NCBI GenBank assembly: GCA_965207995.1
Contig: OZ242299.1
Span: 1,302,001-1,366,000, forward strand
DNA from: DAOUKH01 sp965207995
Lineage (GTDB): Bacteria; Chloroflexota; Dehalococcoidia; SHYB01
DNA: 64,000 bases
Reading direction: 5' to 3'
Part shown: positions 26,101 through 34,087 of the stretch, in pieces
Layout of the letters: every line of letters starts with the position of its first letter
How positions within the stretch are numbered: the first letter of the stretch is position 1
Made by a program: the position numbers and the translations under genes
The notes under the pieces: generated by a model
Database searches by the model: none
What the model was told of the DNA's origin: nothing
What the model saw: the letters and a program-made list of their open reading frames with translations, nothing else

Positions 26101-26485
26101 GTATCGAGCCCGCGAAGATCGACTCCTCAGGGAGCACGGCCCACATCGCCGACGCTGCGAGATGCGAACCGTCGGCTTCGATGTACGGCCCCGCCGCATT
26201 GCCGACCCGCTCGCGGACCTCCGTCTGCGTCGCCGTGAAGACGCCTCGGGTTGGCGGACGGGCGGGTACGAGCACGGCGGCGTCCAGGACGCCGGTGCGC
26301 TCGTGCTGGAGGGCGTGACGCAGCCCCAGCTCACTCAGCGCATTGAGGTAGAGCGGCGATCCCGCCAAGACTGCCGTAGCGAGGAGCACCCCCGCAAAGA
26401 GGGCCGCCAGGAAAGGCGCGTCGGACCGCGCGCGCCTCCAGATCAGGACCAGCGGCGATGTGACGGCTGCGAGGAATCGACTCAT
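23138..26485 (-). CDS. Large FtsX-type ABC permease (first copy)
   Basis: This 1115-residue protein is the first gene of the exporter operon. It has an N-terminal helix (residues about 24-47), a large outside domain, an FtsX core around residues 315-390 (LIMAITVSGVALFYLVVIGN then SEIALFRSRGANGLQ), a second helix group near 470-570, a second outside domain, and a C-terminal FtsX core near 970-1100 (WRREFAVLRALGLSGRG). Together with its paralogue and two ATPases it probably forms one heteromeric complex. Substrate unknown. A TATACT box lies 23 bases upstream on the minus strand. Confidence 0.9.
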   Translation of the reverse strand: MSRFLAAVTSPLVLIWRRARSDAPFLAALFAGVLLATAVLAGSPLYLNALSELGLRHALQHERTGVLDAAVLVPARPPTRGVFTATQTEVRERVGNAAGPYIEADGSHLAASAMWAVLPEESIFAGSIRGRIQSFDAYEERVRVLEGRLPRPGAAADGGAAEVVLGANSARSLQTGLSGRFTLSTGRDGAGVRMEAVVVGIVEPLDRRDRYWQFVADPFSMQTDFSTGEELPMVPLVAPHETFFTDLTRERSTLRADYWFYFFVDGSAIEATEAGALRESMTALEDELPIRFPGATVLSGLTRTLERYEDKLFFSRIPVLIMAITVSGVALFYLVVIGNAAVERQLSEIALFRSRGANGLQAVGIYLWQALVLSAAAVGAGPLLAWALVPQLGRAPPFENVTAGAPLPAEMTASVWIFALIGGVLAFAALAAPALKGARFNVLDARSAAGRPGRFLGFHRYYLDVFLLAVTGLLYWELTQRGSLVTQRLFGEDSIDELLLAAPVLLMASLALLILRAAPYLLDAASFVVSRFSTKAWPAIGLWTLARSPAAFLRPALIVSLTAGMGMFAASYHDTIERSFSDRGLYFAGSDARLVGLPRALTADADIAAAFESYAAVDVAGAVYRSGSGALVSPYGYQLLAVDTLKFHRVSWYREDFSDTDLFTLLRKVEAGRSILRGLDLPEGTTRLGVWIRPDQEYQNRSLWARVRDGAGVDWRFRLGRLDYTDWRYLETEIGTPRGPIEGPLTLQSLFIFELDFPEEPLPIDVLVDGFSSSGRFNLSDLTATTGGGRVVVDALDSTARWGAMATSQLVGEVIETDREVTRGGSPTLELSWQAVSGVGRRGIYPTDHHEPLPVIGSESFLAQTGRLVGDTVDVRVAGVPMPVTIVDSIQFFPTLDPSSPFVLGSLDTLLHYANLFRGAQARPNEVWLSLSDDEAERAAFLDEVGSSPFRDYVVIEGDAELLNLVSDPLVGVGSRGVSFSVLLVLAVLTAGGYLGYTYAASFRWRREFAVLRALGLSGRGNLLAHSCVHAAIIGVGALIGALVGSRAHAMMITFLEHTERGRNVLPPFAPQTDWSGVGWIALAAAGAALALLVWAALRYAKTQAWRTLREGSDI

Positions 26486-26507
26486 CTACCCCTCTGAAGG
26501 AGACCAC

Positions 26508-26513
26508 AGTATA
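26508..26513 (-). promoter_or_regulatory. -10 box TATACT for the ABC exporter operon
   Basis: On the minus strand TATACT lies 23 bases before the first permease start, with a GAAGGAG-like ribosome site (CTCCTTC on plus) between. Confidence 0.45.
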
Positions 26514-26537
26514 GGCGCTGCCCTCCGGCCCCGCGCG

Positions 26538-26543
26538 TATAAT
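26538..26543 (+). promoter_or_regulatory. -10 box TATAAT for the DUF1015 gene
   Basis: GCGCGTATAATCG lies 45 bases before the DUF1015 start, back to back with the minus-strand promoter at 26508. Confidence 0.5.
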
Positions 26544-26587
26544 CGACACGGCGCTTTTGCGATCCCCGCCTCACTCAGGAGTCCCTC

Positions 26588-27919
26588 ATGACCGACGTAC
26601 GGCCTTTCGCCGGTCTGCGGTTCGACCCGGCGCGCGTCTCTCTCGGCGCGGCGCTCTGCGGCCCGTTCGACATGATCTTCCCGGATGACCGGCGCCGCCT
26701 GCTCGATGCCGGCGGCCCCAACGCCGTCCGCCTCGAAGCCCCCGATCCCGCGGCCCTGCCCGATCCCTACACGAACGCCGCGGAGACCCTCGACGCATGG
26801 GTGGCCGACGGAGTGCTGCGCCAGGACGAGAGTCCCGCCTACTACGCCGTGCGCCACCGGTTCGTCCACGAGGGGCAACCCTATACGCGGACCGAGCTTC
26901 TCGGCGCCCTCCGCCTCAGCCCCCTGGCCGCCGACGGCCCGGTGCGCCCCCACGAAGACACCCGGAGCGGCTCCAAGGAAGACCGTTTGAAGTTGATGCA
27001 GGCCACCGGCGCAAACTTCAGCCCGGTCATGACGCTCCACGCCGGCTCCCCCGGCCTCGCCGACCTCCTCGACCATGCCCTCGAAGCTCCCACCGCACAG
27101 GCCGAGATGGACGGTGGGGGCTCGTTCGAGCTGGCCGCGCTGACCGCTCCGGCGGACATCGACGCCGTCTACGAGGCGCTCGCAGGCGCTCCGCTCTACG
27201 TCGCCGACGGCCATCACCGCTACGAGACGGCGCTCCACTACGCGGAATCCCTGAACGGCCGCGCGCCCAACGGCGAGACCGGTGACGACGCCCACAACTT
27301 CCTCCTCACCGCCGTCATCGCCATGGACGATCCGGGCCTGCTCAACCTGCCCTACCACCGCCTCCTTCGCGGGCTCGGCCCCGAGCAGCTCGACCGCCTC
27401 CGCGCCTGTATCGCCGACTGCTACGCCGAAGGACCCCGCGCGATGGACGTCGACCCCGCCACTATCGCCCAGGCGGCACTTGCCGACCTTGAAGACGACG
27501 ATGCCGCTTTCTCCGTTTGGGGCCTCCGGCCGGGCACGCTGACCACGTTGCGCCTCCGAGACGACGCGCTCGTCAGCAAGGTCGCGGCCCAAGCCGGCCT
27601 GTCGCGCGTCTGCGCCGGACTCGCGCCCGCGCTCTTCCGCGAGACGCTCCTCGCCCCCCTGCTCGGCATGGACGAGGAGGCGGCGGAACACGAGGGCCTC
27701 CTCTCTTTCGAGACGAGCGCCCTCAAGGCCGTCGAGCGCGTCTCCCGCGGCGAGGCGCAGATCGCCTTCCTACCCAAGGCCGTGCCCATGGACGCCTTCC
27801 GCGAGGTCTCCGACCTCGGCGATCGGCTTCCCCCCAAGTCGACCTGCTTCTTCCCCAAGCTCGCCACGGGCCTCGTCTTCCGCCGCCTCGACGGCAAGTT
27901 GGCAACCCCCGCCCGCTAG
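26588..27919 (+). CDS. DUF1015 family protein
   Basis: This 443-residue soluble protein matches DUF1015 (PF06245). Typical parts are the N-terminal VRPFAGLRFDPARVSLGAAL, the CGPFDMI segment near residue 24 where PPYDVI is usual, VRPHEDTRSGSKEDRL near residue 118, and the LYVADGHHRYETALHY motif near residue 205, with paired histidines that may form an active site. Length is normal. The family is widespread in bacteria and archaea, with no settled biochemical role. It stands alone between divergent and accessory genes. Confidence 0.9.
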   Translation: MTDVRPFAGLRFDPARVSLGAALCGPFDMIFPDDRRRLLDAGGPNAVRLEAPDPAALPDPYTNAAETLDAWVADGVLRQDESPAYYAVRHRFVHEGQPYTRTELLGALRLSPLAADGPVRPHEDTRSGSKEDRLKLMQATGANFSPVMTLHAGSPGLADLLDHALEAPTAQAEMDGGGSFELAALTAPADIDAVYEALAGAPLYVADGHHRYETALHYAESLNGRAPNGETGDDAHNFLLTAVIAMDDPGLLNLPYHRLLRGLGPEQLDRLRACIADCYAEGPRAMDVDPATIAQAALADLEDDDAAFSVWGLRPGTLTTLRLRDDALVSKVAAQAGLSRVCAGLAPALFRETLLAPLLGMDEEAAEHEGLLSFETSALKAVERVSRGEAQIAFLPKAVPMDAFREVSDLGDRLPPKSTCFFPKLATGLVFRRLDGKLATPAR

Positions 27920-27956
27920 GCAAAAATGATTCGTAGATCGAAGAAGGAGGAAGCAG

Positions 27957-28181
27957 ATGACCAAGCTTCTTCAGCAAGCCTTCGAGAGAGCCTCCGAGCT
28001 TCCGCAGGAAGAGCAGGACAGGTTTGCCCGCTTCCTGCTGGCTGAACTGGAATCGGAGCAGCAATGGGCAGAATTGTTCAGCCGTCCCGAATCTGAAGAC
28101 CTGCTGAAGCGGCTGGCCGATAAGGCCCTGGCAGCACACCGGGCAGGACTGACTCGACCTCTCGATCCAGAAGAGCTTTAG
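27957..28181 (+). CDS. Antitoxin of a RelE/ParE-type toxin-antitoxin pair (candidate)
   Basis: A 74-residue helical, acidic protein (LPQEEQDRFARFLLAELESE) with the sequence flavour of small antitoxins that precede ParE/RelE toxins. It has a strong AGAAGGAGGA ribosome site and is followed 3 bases later by a small basic protein. The C-terminal RPLDPEEL resembles toxin-wrapping tails. The base composition is less GC-rich than the flanking genes, in keeping with a mobile module. Confidence 0.7.
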   Translation: MTKLLQQAFERASELPQEEQDRFARFLLAELESEQQWAELFSRPESEDLLKRLADKALAAHRAGLTRPLDPEEL

Positions 28182-28184
28182 GCA

Positions 28185-28454
28185 ATGCGTTCGTTTGCCC
28201 AGGAGAGCTTCTGGGATGCCTATCGACTCCTCCCCAGCCACGTTAGACGACAGGCCCGTGACGCTTACCGTTTCTTTGCGTCGAACCCTAATCACCCTAG
28301 TCTGGACTTCAAGCAGGTGAGTCGGCGGCGTCCTGTGTACTCGGTGCGAGTGAGCATCGACTACCGCGCCCTTGGGGTCGTGGACGAGGAAGAAATCGTA
28401 TGGTTTTGGATCGGACCACACCATGAATACGACAAGCTGCTGAGACGAATCTAA
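28185..28454 (+). CDS. ParE/RelE-like toxin (candidate)
   Basis: An 89-residue basic protein with the RelE/ParE pattern: an N-terminal helix (SFWDAYRLLPSHVRRQARDAYRFF), then FKQVSRRRPVYSVRVSIDYRAL and a C-terminal EEIVWFWIGPHHEYDKLL, in which the RVSIDYRAL and IGPHHEYDKL strands are typical. RelE-type toxins cut mRNA at the ribosome, while ParE-type ones poison gyrase. The His-His-Glu-Tyr end favours the mRNase type, but this is not proven. Coupled to the antitoxin upstream. Confidence 0.78.
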   Translation: MRSFAQESFWDAYRLLPSHVRRQARDAYRFFASNPNHPSLDFKQVSRRRPVYSVRVSIDYRALGVVDEEEIVWFWIGPHHEYDKLLRRI

Positions 28455-28535
28455 CGCTATCGGAGGACGGCGCGGCTAGACTATCGCGTCCGCCCCCGGC
28501 GGGCCGAAGGGACAACCAGGGCGGGGAGGCATGAA

Positions 28536-29387
28536 GTGACTTCGACTACGCAAGATTTCACCGACCACTACGTGCAGGTCGGCTCGCTGAAGATGCACTA
28601 CCTCGATTGGGGTAATCACGGCGCGCCCCAAATGCTCCTCCTCCACGGCGGCTCCCAGTCGGCGCATAGCTGGGACGAGTTCTCCCGCAACATGCGGAGC
28701 GACTTCCACGTCATCGCCCTCGACCAGCGCGGCCACGGCGACACCGAGTGGTCGCCCCGCTGCATCTACACGCTGCGGGCGCACCTCCGCGACATCACGT
28801 CCTTCGTCAAGCTCGTGGGCCTGAAGCAGTTCGTCCTCGTCGGCCTCTCCATGGGCGGGATGAACTCCTACGCCTACACCGCGATTCACCCCCAGGAAGT
28901 CAGCCGCCTCGTCATCGTCGACGTCGGCCCCGAGATGACGAAGAAGGGCGGCGACGCGATCCGCCGCTTCACCAAGGTGCAGCGCCTCCCCAGCTTCGAG
29001 GCCTTCGTCGAGCGCTCGCTCAAGTACAACCCGCTGCGCACCGAGGAGCAGATCCGCGACCGGCTCTCCCACCACCTCCGCGAGTACCCCGGCGGCAACT
29101 GGGGCTGGAAGTGGGACCACCGCCGCTTCGGCAAACAGGTCGGCCCCCGCGACCCCAAAGACCTCTGGCGCTACGTCAACCGCATCCGCACCCCGACCCT
29201 CCTGGTGCGCGGCGCGAAAAGTGATATCTGGTCGGCCCCCGCCGCCGAGCGCGTCCGCGACGCCATCCCCGGCAGCACCCTCGTCACCGTCGAGAACGCC
29301 GGCCACACCGTCGCCGGCGACAATCCCCCGGCCTTCTACGCCGCCGTCAAAGCCTGGCTCCAAGACACCGGCGCCTGGCCCGGCTAG
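28536..29387 (+). CDS. Alpha/beta-fold hydrolase
   Basis: This 283-residue protein is a typical alpha/beta hydrolase. It has the HG motif LLLHGGSQSAHSWDEF near residue 30, the nucleophile elbow GLSMGGM near residue 107 (catalytic Ser), the acid Asp in RGAKSDIWS near residue 230 and catalytic His in VENAGHTVAGDNP near residue 255. Start is GTG 28536, because the ATG five bases earlier is out of frame and stops at once; a GGGGAGG site precedes. It may hydrolyse esters, lactones or C-C bonds. Its position next to SDR and amidohydrolase genes suggests use in catabolism. Confidence 0.9.
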   Translation: MTSTTQDFTDHYVQVGSLKMHYLDWGNHGAPQMLLLHGGSQSAHSWDEFSRNMRSDFHVIALDQRGHGDTEWSPRCIYTLRAHLRDITSFVKLVGLKQFVLVGLSMGGMNSYAYTAIHPQEVSRLVIVDVGPEMTKKGGDAIRRFTKVQRLPSFEAFVERSLKYNPLRTEEQIRDRLSHHLREYPGGNWGWKWDHRRFGKQVGPRDPKDLWRYVNRIRTPTLLVRGAKSDIWSAPAAERVRDAIPGSTLVTVENAGHTVAGDNPPAFYAAVKAWLQDTGAWPG

Positions 29388-29399
29388 GCCCTACCGCCG

Positions 29400-30185
29400 T
29401 CAGTGCTGCACGACGCCGGCGGTGAGGTTGATCGCCTGGCCCGTCATCGCCGCCGATTCGTCCGAGGCCAGGAAGAGTGCGAGGTTCGCCACGTCCTGCG
29501 GCGTCACCATGCGGCGCAGCGGCGACCGTGCCCGCCACGCCTCGTTGAGTTCGTCGACGGTGACGCCCAGCTTGGCGGCGCGCTCTACCGCGCCCGCCAC
29601 CGGCGGGTCCGTCTCCACGCCGCCCACGACGATCGCGTTGACCCGGATCCCGTGCGGCCCAAGCTCCCAGGAGAGTGTGTGGCTCAGGTTGTTCAGCGCC
29701 GCCTTGGCCGCGGCGTAGTGCGCCCGCCCCTCGAAGCGCTCCTTGCTCGCCAGCGACGACGTGTTGATGATGCTCCCGCCATCGCCCTGCTCGATCATTG
29801 CCCGCGCCACCGACCTCGCCGCGTTCACGGCCCCGACGAGCGCCCCGTCCATCACCCGCCGCCACAGTTCGGCGTCCGACTCCACGAACGGGCTCACGCC
29901 GCCGGTGAACGAGCCGTTGTTCAGCAGCACGTCGATGCGGCCGAAGGCGTCGAGCGCGGCGCGGGTCATCGACTCGACCTGCGCCTCATCGGTCAGGTCG
30001 GCGGGGACGGCTAGCGCCGACCCACTGCCGGCTTCGATCTCGGTGGCGATGGCCTCGAGGCGCGACGGAGTCCGCGACACCAAGACCACCGACGCGCCCT
30101 CGCGGGCGAACGTCAACGCCGCCGACCGGCCGATGCCGGGTCCGACCCCGGCCACGACCGCCACCTTGCCCTCCAGCCGCGCCAC
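29400..30185 (-). CDS. SDR family oxidoreductase (third of three)
   Basis: This 261-residue short-chain dehydrogenase starts at GTG 30185, 2 bases after the stop of the preceding SDR; the longer in-frame extension upstream is not coding. The cofactor loop reads GVGPGIGRSA near residue 12 (TGxxxGxG variant with Val at the second position), with NNGSFTGG near residue 88 where NNAG is usual, Ser in NTSSLAS near residue 142, and the active-site YAAAKAA near residue 157. It keeps the catalytic Ser-Tyr-Lys set. Part of a three-SDR operon. Confidence 0.9.
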   Translation of the reverse strand: MARLEGKVAVVAGVGPGIGRSAALTFAREGASVVLVSRTPSRLEAIATEIEAGSGSALAVPADLTDEAQVESMTRAALDAFGRIDVLLNNGSFTGGVSPFVESDAELWRRVMDGALVGAVNAARSVARAMIEQGDGGSIINTSSLASKERFEGRAHYAAAKAALNNLSHTLSWELGPHGIRVNAIVVGGVETDPPVAGAVERAAKLGVTVDELNEAWRARSPLRRMVTPQDVANLALFLASDESAAMTGQAINLTAGVVQH

Positions 30186-30187
30186 GG

Positions 30188-30979
30188 CTACCGCATCAGC
30201 GCGCCGGCGTTGGCGTCGACGATGGCGCCGACCAGCGGCTTCGAGGCGTCGGTGGCCAGGAAGAAGATCACGCTCGCGATCTCCTCCGCCTCGATCATCC
30301 GGTTCATCGGCGACTTCCCCGCCATCCGCTGGCGCGCCGCCTCGACGGTGATGCTCTCCTGCACCGCCACTCGCTCGAAGTAGTTCTCCAGGGCCGAGGT
30401 GAGAATCGCGCCGGGGTTCACCGCGTTCACCCGGATGTTCTGCGGCCCCAGCTCCGTCGCCAGCGACTGCGTGAAGCCCCACAGCGCGAACTTCGAGGCC
30501 CCGTAGTGCGCCAGCCCCGGCGTCGCCCGCCGCCCCGTCTCCGAGCTCACGTTGACGATCACGCCCCCGCCGCCTTCGATCATGTGCGGCGCGAGCTCGC
30601 GCACGCAGAGGAAGGTGCCCCGGCAGTTCAGCGCGAAGACGGCGTCCCACTCCTCCACCGAAAGCCCCAGAATCGGCCCGCGGTAGCCGCCGCCTCCGCC
30701 CGCGTTGTTGACCAAGATGTCGACCCGCCCAAAGCGCTCCTTGACGGCGCTCGCCAGCGCCTGCACCTGCGCCTCGTTCGAGACGTCGGCTGAGACGGCA
30801 AGCGCCTCGACGCCGAGCGCCCGCGCCTCCTCCGCCACCGCGTCGACCTGCGACTGCGTCCGCGCCGCCAGCGTCACCGACGCACCGGCCCCCGCCAGCT
30901 TCAGCGCCGTCGCGCGCCCGATTCCCCGGCCCCCGCCGGTCACCACCGCCACCTTGCCCGCGAGTTCTCCGTTGCTCAT
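30188..30979 (-). CDS. SDR family oxidoreductase (second of three)
   Basis: This 263-residue classical SDR has the cofactor-binding TGGGRGIGRAT near residue 14, NNAGGGGG near residue 90, catalytic Ser in NVSSETG near residue 143 and the YGASKFALWG motif near residue 158, followed by NIRVNAVNPG. It is closely related in length and order to its two neighbours, so the three may have arisen by duplication. Substrates unknown. Confidence 0.92.
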   Translation of the reverse strand: MSNGELAGKVAVVTGGGRGIGRATALKLAGAGASVTLAARTQSQVDAVAEEARALGVEALAVSADVSNEAQVQALASAVKERFGRVDILVNNAGGGGGYRGPILGLSVEEWDAVFALNCRGTFLCVRELAPHMIEGGGGVIVNVSSETGRRATPGLAHYGASKFALWGFTQSLATELGPQNIRVNAVNPGAILTSALENYFERVAVQESITVEAARQRMAGKSPMNRMIEAEEIASVIFFLATDASKPLVGAIVDANAGALMR

Positions 30980-31015
30980 TCGCTCCTCCTCTGCTGTTGC
31001 CGGACGGGCACGGCG

Positions 31016-31810
31016 CTAGGCCATGAACGTGCCGTAGTTGGGATCGATGGTCTGGCCGTTGATCGCGCTCGCCCGCTCCGACGCCAGATAGAGCATCAGG
31101 TCGGCGACCTCGCCGGGCTCGGCGATCTTCCCCTGCGGCGAGCCCACCGCGCTCTGCCGCACGATCTCCTCGTAGGGGAGCCCCTGCTCCTTGGCGTGGC
31201 GGTTGAACATGTTGACGATCAGCTCCGTCATCGTCGCGCCGGGCACGACGCAGTTGACCCGGATGTTGTGCGGGCCGCAGTCCCACGCCAGCGCCTGCGT
31301 GAAGCCGAACAGGGCCGCCTTCGACGAGCAGTAGTGCGTCCGCTTGGCCATGCCGCGCCGTCCCGCCGTCGAGGAGACGACGATGATGCTGCCGCCCGCG
31401 CCGCGCTCGATCATGTGCGGGAGGGCGTACTTGCTGCACATCATCGTGCCGCGGACGTTGATGCCGTAGACGAAGTCCCAGTCTTCAAGCTCAAGCTCCC
31501 AGAGGTGCAGCTCGCTGCGCCCCGGACGGCCCGGCATCGCCGCGTTGTTGATCAGCACGTCGATCTGGCCGAGCTCCGCGATCACGCCGTCGATCATCGC
31601 CTGCACCGACGCCGGCTCCGAGATGTCGGTGGGGATCGCGATGGCCTTGCCACCGCCGGCGCGGATCTCCTCCGCCGTGCGCTCGATCTCCGCCGCGGTC
31701 CTCGACGCCACGGCCAGCGACGCGCCCTCCGCGGCGAACTTCAGCGCCGCATCCTTGCCGATGCCCTTGCCCGCGCCCGTGATGACCACGACCTTGCCTT
31801 CGAATTCCAT
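31016..31810 (-). CDS. SDR family oxidoreductase (first of three)
   Basis: This 264-residue classical SDR begins MEFEGKVVVITGAGKGIGKD; upstream in-frame sequence was discarded because GGAGG sits just before this ATG. It has NNAAMPG near residue 88, catalytic Ser in VVSSTAGRRG near residue 143 and active-site YCSSKAALFG near residue 156. It is the first gene of the three-SDR operon and is divergent from the LLM oxidoreductase at 31921, with back-to-back promoter boxes in the gap. Confidence 0.92.
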   Translation of the reverse strand: MEFEGKVVVITGAGKGIGKDAALKFAAEGASLAVASRTAAEIERTAEEIRAGGGKAIAIPTDISEPASVQAMIDGVIAELGQIDVLINNAAMPGRPGRSELHLWELELEDWDFVYGINVRGTMMCSKYALPHMIERGAGGSIIVVSSTAGRRGMAKRTHYCSSKAALFGFTQALAWDCGPHNIRVNCVVPGATMTELIVNMFNRHAKEQGLPYEEIVRQSAVGSPQGKIAEPGEVADLMLYLASERASAINGQTIDPNYGTFMA

Positions 31811-31844
31811 GCGGCGCCTCCTTGGCGAGTCCCGGAGCGCGCCC

Positions 31845-31850
31845 ATTATA
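31845..31850 (-). promoter_or_regulatory. -10 box TATAAT for the SDR operon
   Basis: On the minus strand GATATAATGG lies 35 bases before the first SDR start. It stands 31 bases from the divergent box at 31881. Confidence 0.5.
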
Positions 31851-31880
31851 TCGGCGGCGTTCGGCCCCCGGCGCCGTGCT

Positions 31881-31886
31881 ACAATC
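31881..31886 (+). promoter_or_regulatory. Extended -10 box TGCTACAAT
   Basis: CCGTGCTACAATCG lies 34 bases before the GTG start of the LLM oxidoreductase, the third near-identical copy of this box in the window. Confidence 0.5.
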
Positions 31887-31920
31887 GCTCGGATTTTGCC
31901 GCCCCGATAAGGAGTCGCCC

Positions 31921-32853
31921 GTGGAATTCATGGTGGGGTACCCGCATCGCATCGTGACCGGCTGGCCGGAATACACCGGGCCGGAATGGATCATGGACTA
32001 CGCCCGCCGCGTCGGCGAGCTCGGCTACTGGGCCTTCCACGTCGGCGACCACCTCGCCGTGCCCAAGCAGCACGACGCCATCCCCACTCCCTACTGGTTC
32101 GACCCCGCCACCTTCCTCGCCTGGCTCACCACCGAGACGAAGATGGCGCCCATCATCAACGTCTACGTGCTCCCCTACCGCTCCCCCTTCCAGACCGCCA
32201 AGCTGGTCTCGACCCTCGACGTCGTCTCCGGCGGCCGCGCCATCATGTCCGCCGGCGTCGGCTACCTGAAGCCCGAGTTCGAACAGCTCGGCGTGCCCTG
32301 GGAGACCCGCGGCGCGATGACCGACGACTACATCCGCGCCATGAAGGTCCTCTGGACCGAAGACGAGGCCGCCTACGACGGCGAGTTCATCAAGTTCAAG
32401 GAGATGCGGTTCTGGCCCAAGCCTATCCGCAAGCCGCACCCGCCGGTGTGGATCGGCGGGCAGACCAAGCTCTCGCTCTACCGGGCGGCGCGCCTCGGCG
32501 ACGGCTGGAACCCCTTCATGTTCGACCTCGACGGCATGCGCGACGCTATCGGCTACCTCGAAAACTACTGGGCGCAGAAGGATACCCGCGAGCGGCCCGA
32601 CAACTTCCAGGTCGTCTACGGCGGGCTCGCCAAGATCACCGACAACAAGGTCCCCGAAAGCGGCCGCGCCTACTTCCACGGCACGCCCGAGCAGATACTC
32701 CTCGACATCGAGAAGTACGCCGACCACGGCATCACCTTTTGCACGCTCGGCTTCGACGGAACGACCTGGCCCGAGCAGCGCGAGAACATGGAGCGCTTCG
32801 CCAAGGAGGTCATGCCCAAGGCGAGGGAGATCGGCCCCGGCCCGCCCTACTAG
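31921..32853 (+). CDS. LLM class flavin/F420-dependent oxidoreductase
   Basis: This 310-residue protein is a second luciferase-like oxidoreductase. The GTG at 31921 is preferred over ATG 31930 because AAGGAG at 31910-31915 is 5 bases before it. Shared segments with the protein at 95-1015 include the N-terminal beta strand, INVYVLPYRSPFQTAK near residue 80, VVSGGRAIMSAGVGYLKPEF near residue 103 and RKPHPPVWIGGQTK near residue 176. Cofactor may be F420 or FMN. It is followed by an amidohydrolase, with a palindromic repeat in between. Confidence 0.88.
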   Translation: MEFMVGYPHRIVTGWPEYTGPEWIMDYARRVGELGYWAFHVGDHLAVPKQHDAIPTPYWFDPATFLAWLTTETKMAPIINVYVLPYRSPFQTAKLVSTLDVVSGGRAIMSAGVGYLKPEFEQLGVPWETRGAMTDDYIRAMKVLWTEDEAAYDGEFIKFKEMRFWPKPIRKPHPPVWIGGQTKLSLYRAARLGDGWNPFMFDLDGMRDAIGYLENYWAQKDTRERPDNFQVVYGGLAKITDNKVPESGRAYFHGTPEQILLDIEKYADHGITFCTLGFDGTTWPEQRENMERFAKEVMPKAREIGPGPPY

Positions 32854-32875
32854 CGGCCCTTGGTCGCCCTCCCCT

Positions 32876-32899
32876 GTAGGGGCGCGTCGCGACGCGCCC
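32876..32899. repeat. GTAGGGGCGCGTCGCGACGCGCCC-type palindrome
   Basis: One copy of the TAGGGGCG...CGCCC palindrome family, here with a perfect GGGCGCGTCGCGACGCGCCC core, in the 70-base gap between the LLM oxidoreductase and the amidohydrolase. The other copies are at 9351, 9612, 38797 and 38977. Confidence 0.8.
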
Positions 32900-32923
32900 G
32901 TCCCCAACACCGGAGGCACAGTC

Positions 32924-34060
32924 ATGGAGTACCGCGTCATCTCCACCGACGACCACCTGCAGGAGGCGCCCGACGCGTGGACCTCCCGCATGTCGAAGAA
33001 GTGGGGTGACGACATCCCCCACCTCCGGCGCGACGACGACGGCACCGACAACTGGTACATCCACGGACACCTCCGGAAGCCCAACGGCATCGGCACCGTC
33101 AACGGCGCCATGCCCGACCGCACCGTCCACCCCAAGACCTGGGACGAAGTCCCCGTCTGCACCTACGTCCCGGCGGAGCGCATCAAGGCCATGGAGGCCG
33201 ACGGCGTCGACGTCCACACCTTCTTCTCGAACATCAGCGGCGTGGCGGGCAACACCTTCAGCAACCCCGAGTTCGAGGAGGAGTACCGCATCGAGGCGAT
33301 CCGCGCCTACAACGACTACCAGGTCGAGGAGTGGAGCACGCCCTACCCCGGCCGCTTCATCACCCTCACCCAGGTGCCGATGTGGGACGTCGCCCTCGCC
33401 GTCGAGGAGGCCTACCGCGGCAAGCGGATGGGCATGAACGGCCTCACCTTCGCCTTCCCCCAGCAGTTCGGCTACCCCCACATCGCCGACCCCTACTGGG
33501 ACCCCCTCTGGGCCGCGGCCCAGGAGACCGAGATGTCGGTGAACCTGCACATCGGCTCCGGCGGCAGCATGGGCATCACCGACACCGGCCGCTGGGAGGG
33601 ACAGCACCGCCTCTTCGGCAGCGCCGAGGGCTCGGTGAAGACCATCTCCGCCAACATCCAGGTGATGAGCACCATCCTCTTCTCGAACATCCTGGAGCGC
33701 TTCCCCGGGGTCAAGTTCGTCTCGTCGGAGAGCGGCATCGGCTGGGTGCCCTACCTCCTCGAGGTGTCCGACCACCAGCACCAGCAGCAGGCCCTCGCGC
33801 GCCTCGGCATGCCCCTGAAGCCGAGCGAGTACTTCCACCGCCAGTGCTACGTCAACTTCTGGTTCGAGGAGAACGGCCCGGCGCAGCGCGACATCATCGG
33901 CGTCGAGAACATCATGTGGGAGTCCGACTTCCCCCACCCCACCTGCACCTACCCCAACTCCCAGATGTACATCGAGCGCGCCACCGCCGGCTGGAGCGAA
34001 GAAGACCGCTACAAGGTCCTCGTCGGCAACGCCCGCAACCTCTACCACCTCGGCGAGTGA
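32924..34060 (+). CDS. Amidohydrolase family protein (ACMSD-like)
   Basis: This 378-residue protein belongs to the amidohydrolase_2 group of metal-dependent hydrolases and decarboxylases. The N-terminal STDDHLQE (usual DxH), a central SVNLHIGSGGS near residue 205, and the C-terminal WESDFPHPTCTYPNS near residue 325, with the metal-binding Asp, are typical. GRFITLTQVPMWD near residue 144 is the usual strand before the active site. Such proteins decarboxylate or hydrolyse aromatic-derived acids; the exact reaction is not readable. Probably co-regulated with the LLM oxidoreductase upstream. Confidence 0.88.
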   Translation: MEYRVISTDDHLQEAPDAWTSRMSKKWGDDIPHLRRDDDGTDNWYIHGHLRKPNGIGTVNGAMPDRTVHPKTWDEVPVCTYVPAERIKAMEADGVDVHTFFSNISGVAGNTFSNPEFEEEYRIEAIRAYNDYQVEEWSTPYPGRFITLTQVPMWDVALAVEEAYRGKRMGMNGLTFAFPQQFGYPHIADPYWDPLWAAAQETEMSVNLHIGSGGSMGITDTGRWEGQHRLFGSAEGSVKTISANIQVMSTILFSNILERFPGVKFVSSESGIGWVPYLLEVSDHQHQQQALARLGMPLKPSEYFHRQCYVNFWFEENGPAQRDIIGVENIMWESDFPHPTCTYPNSQMYIERATAGWSEEDRYKVLVGNARNLYHLGE

Positions 34061-34087
34061 GCGGCCGCCGGCAGGCGATCATCCTCT

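Noticed and set aside
29400..31439. Long minus-strand frame that seems to fuse several SDRs
   Set aside because: Only the last 261 residues are SDR-like; the rest is a shadow frame of the two upstream SDR genes. The start at GTG 30185 is better.
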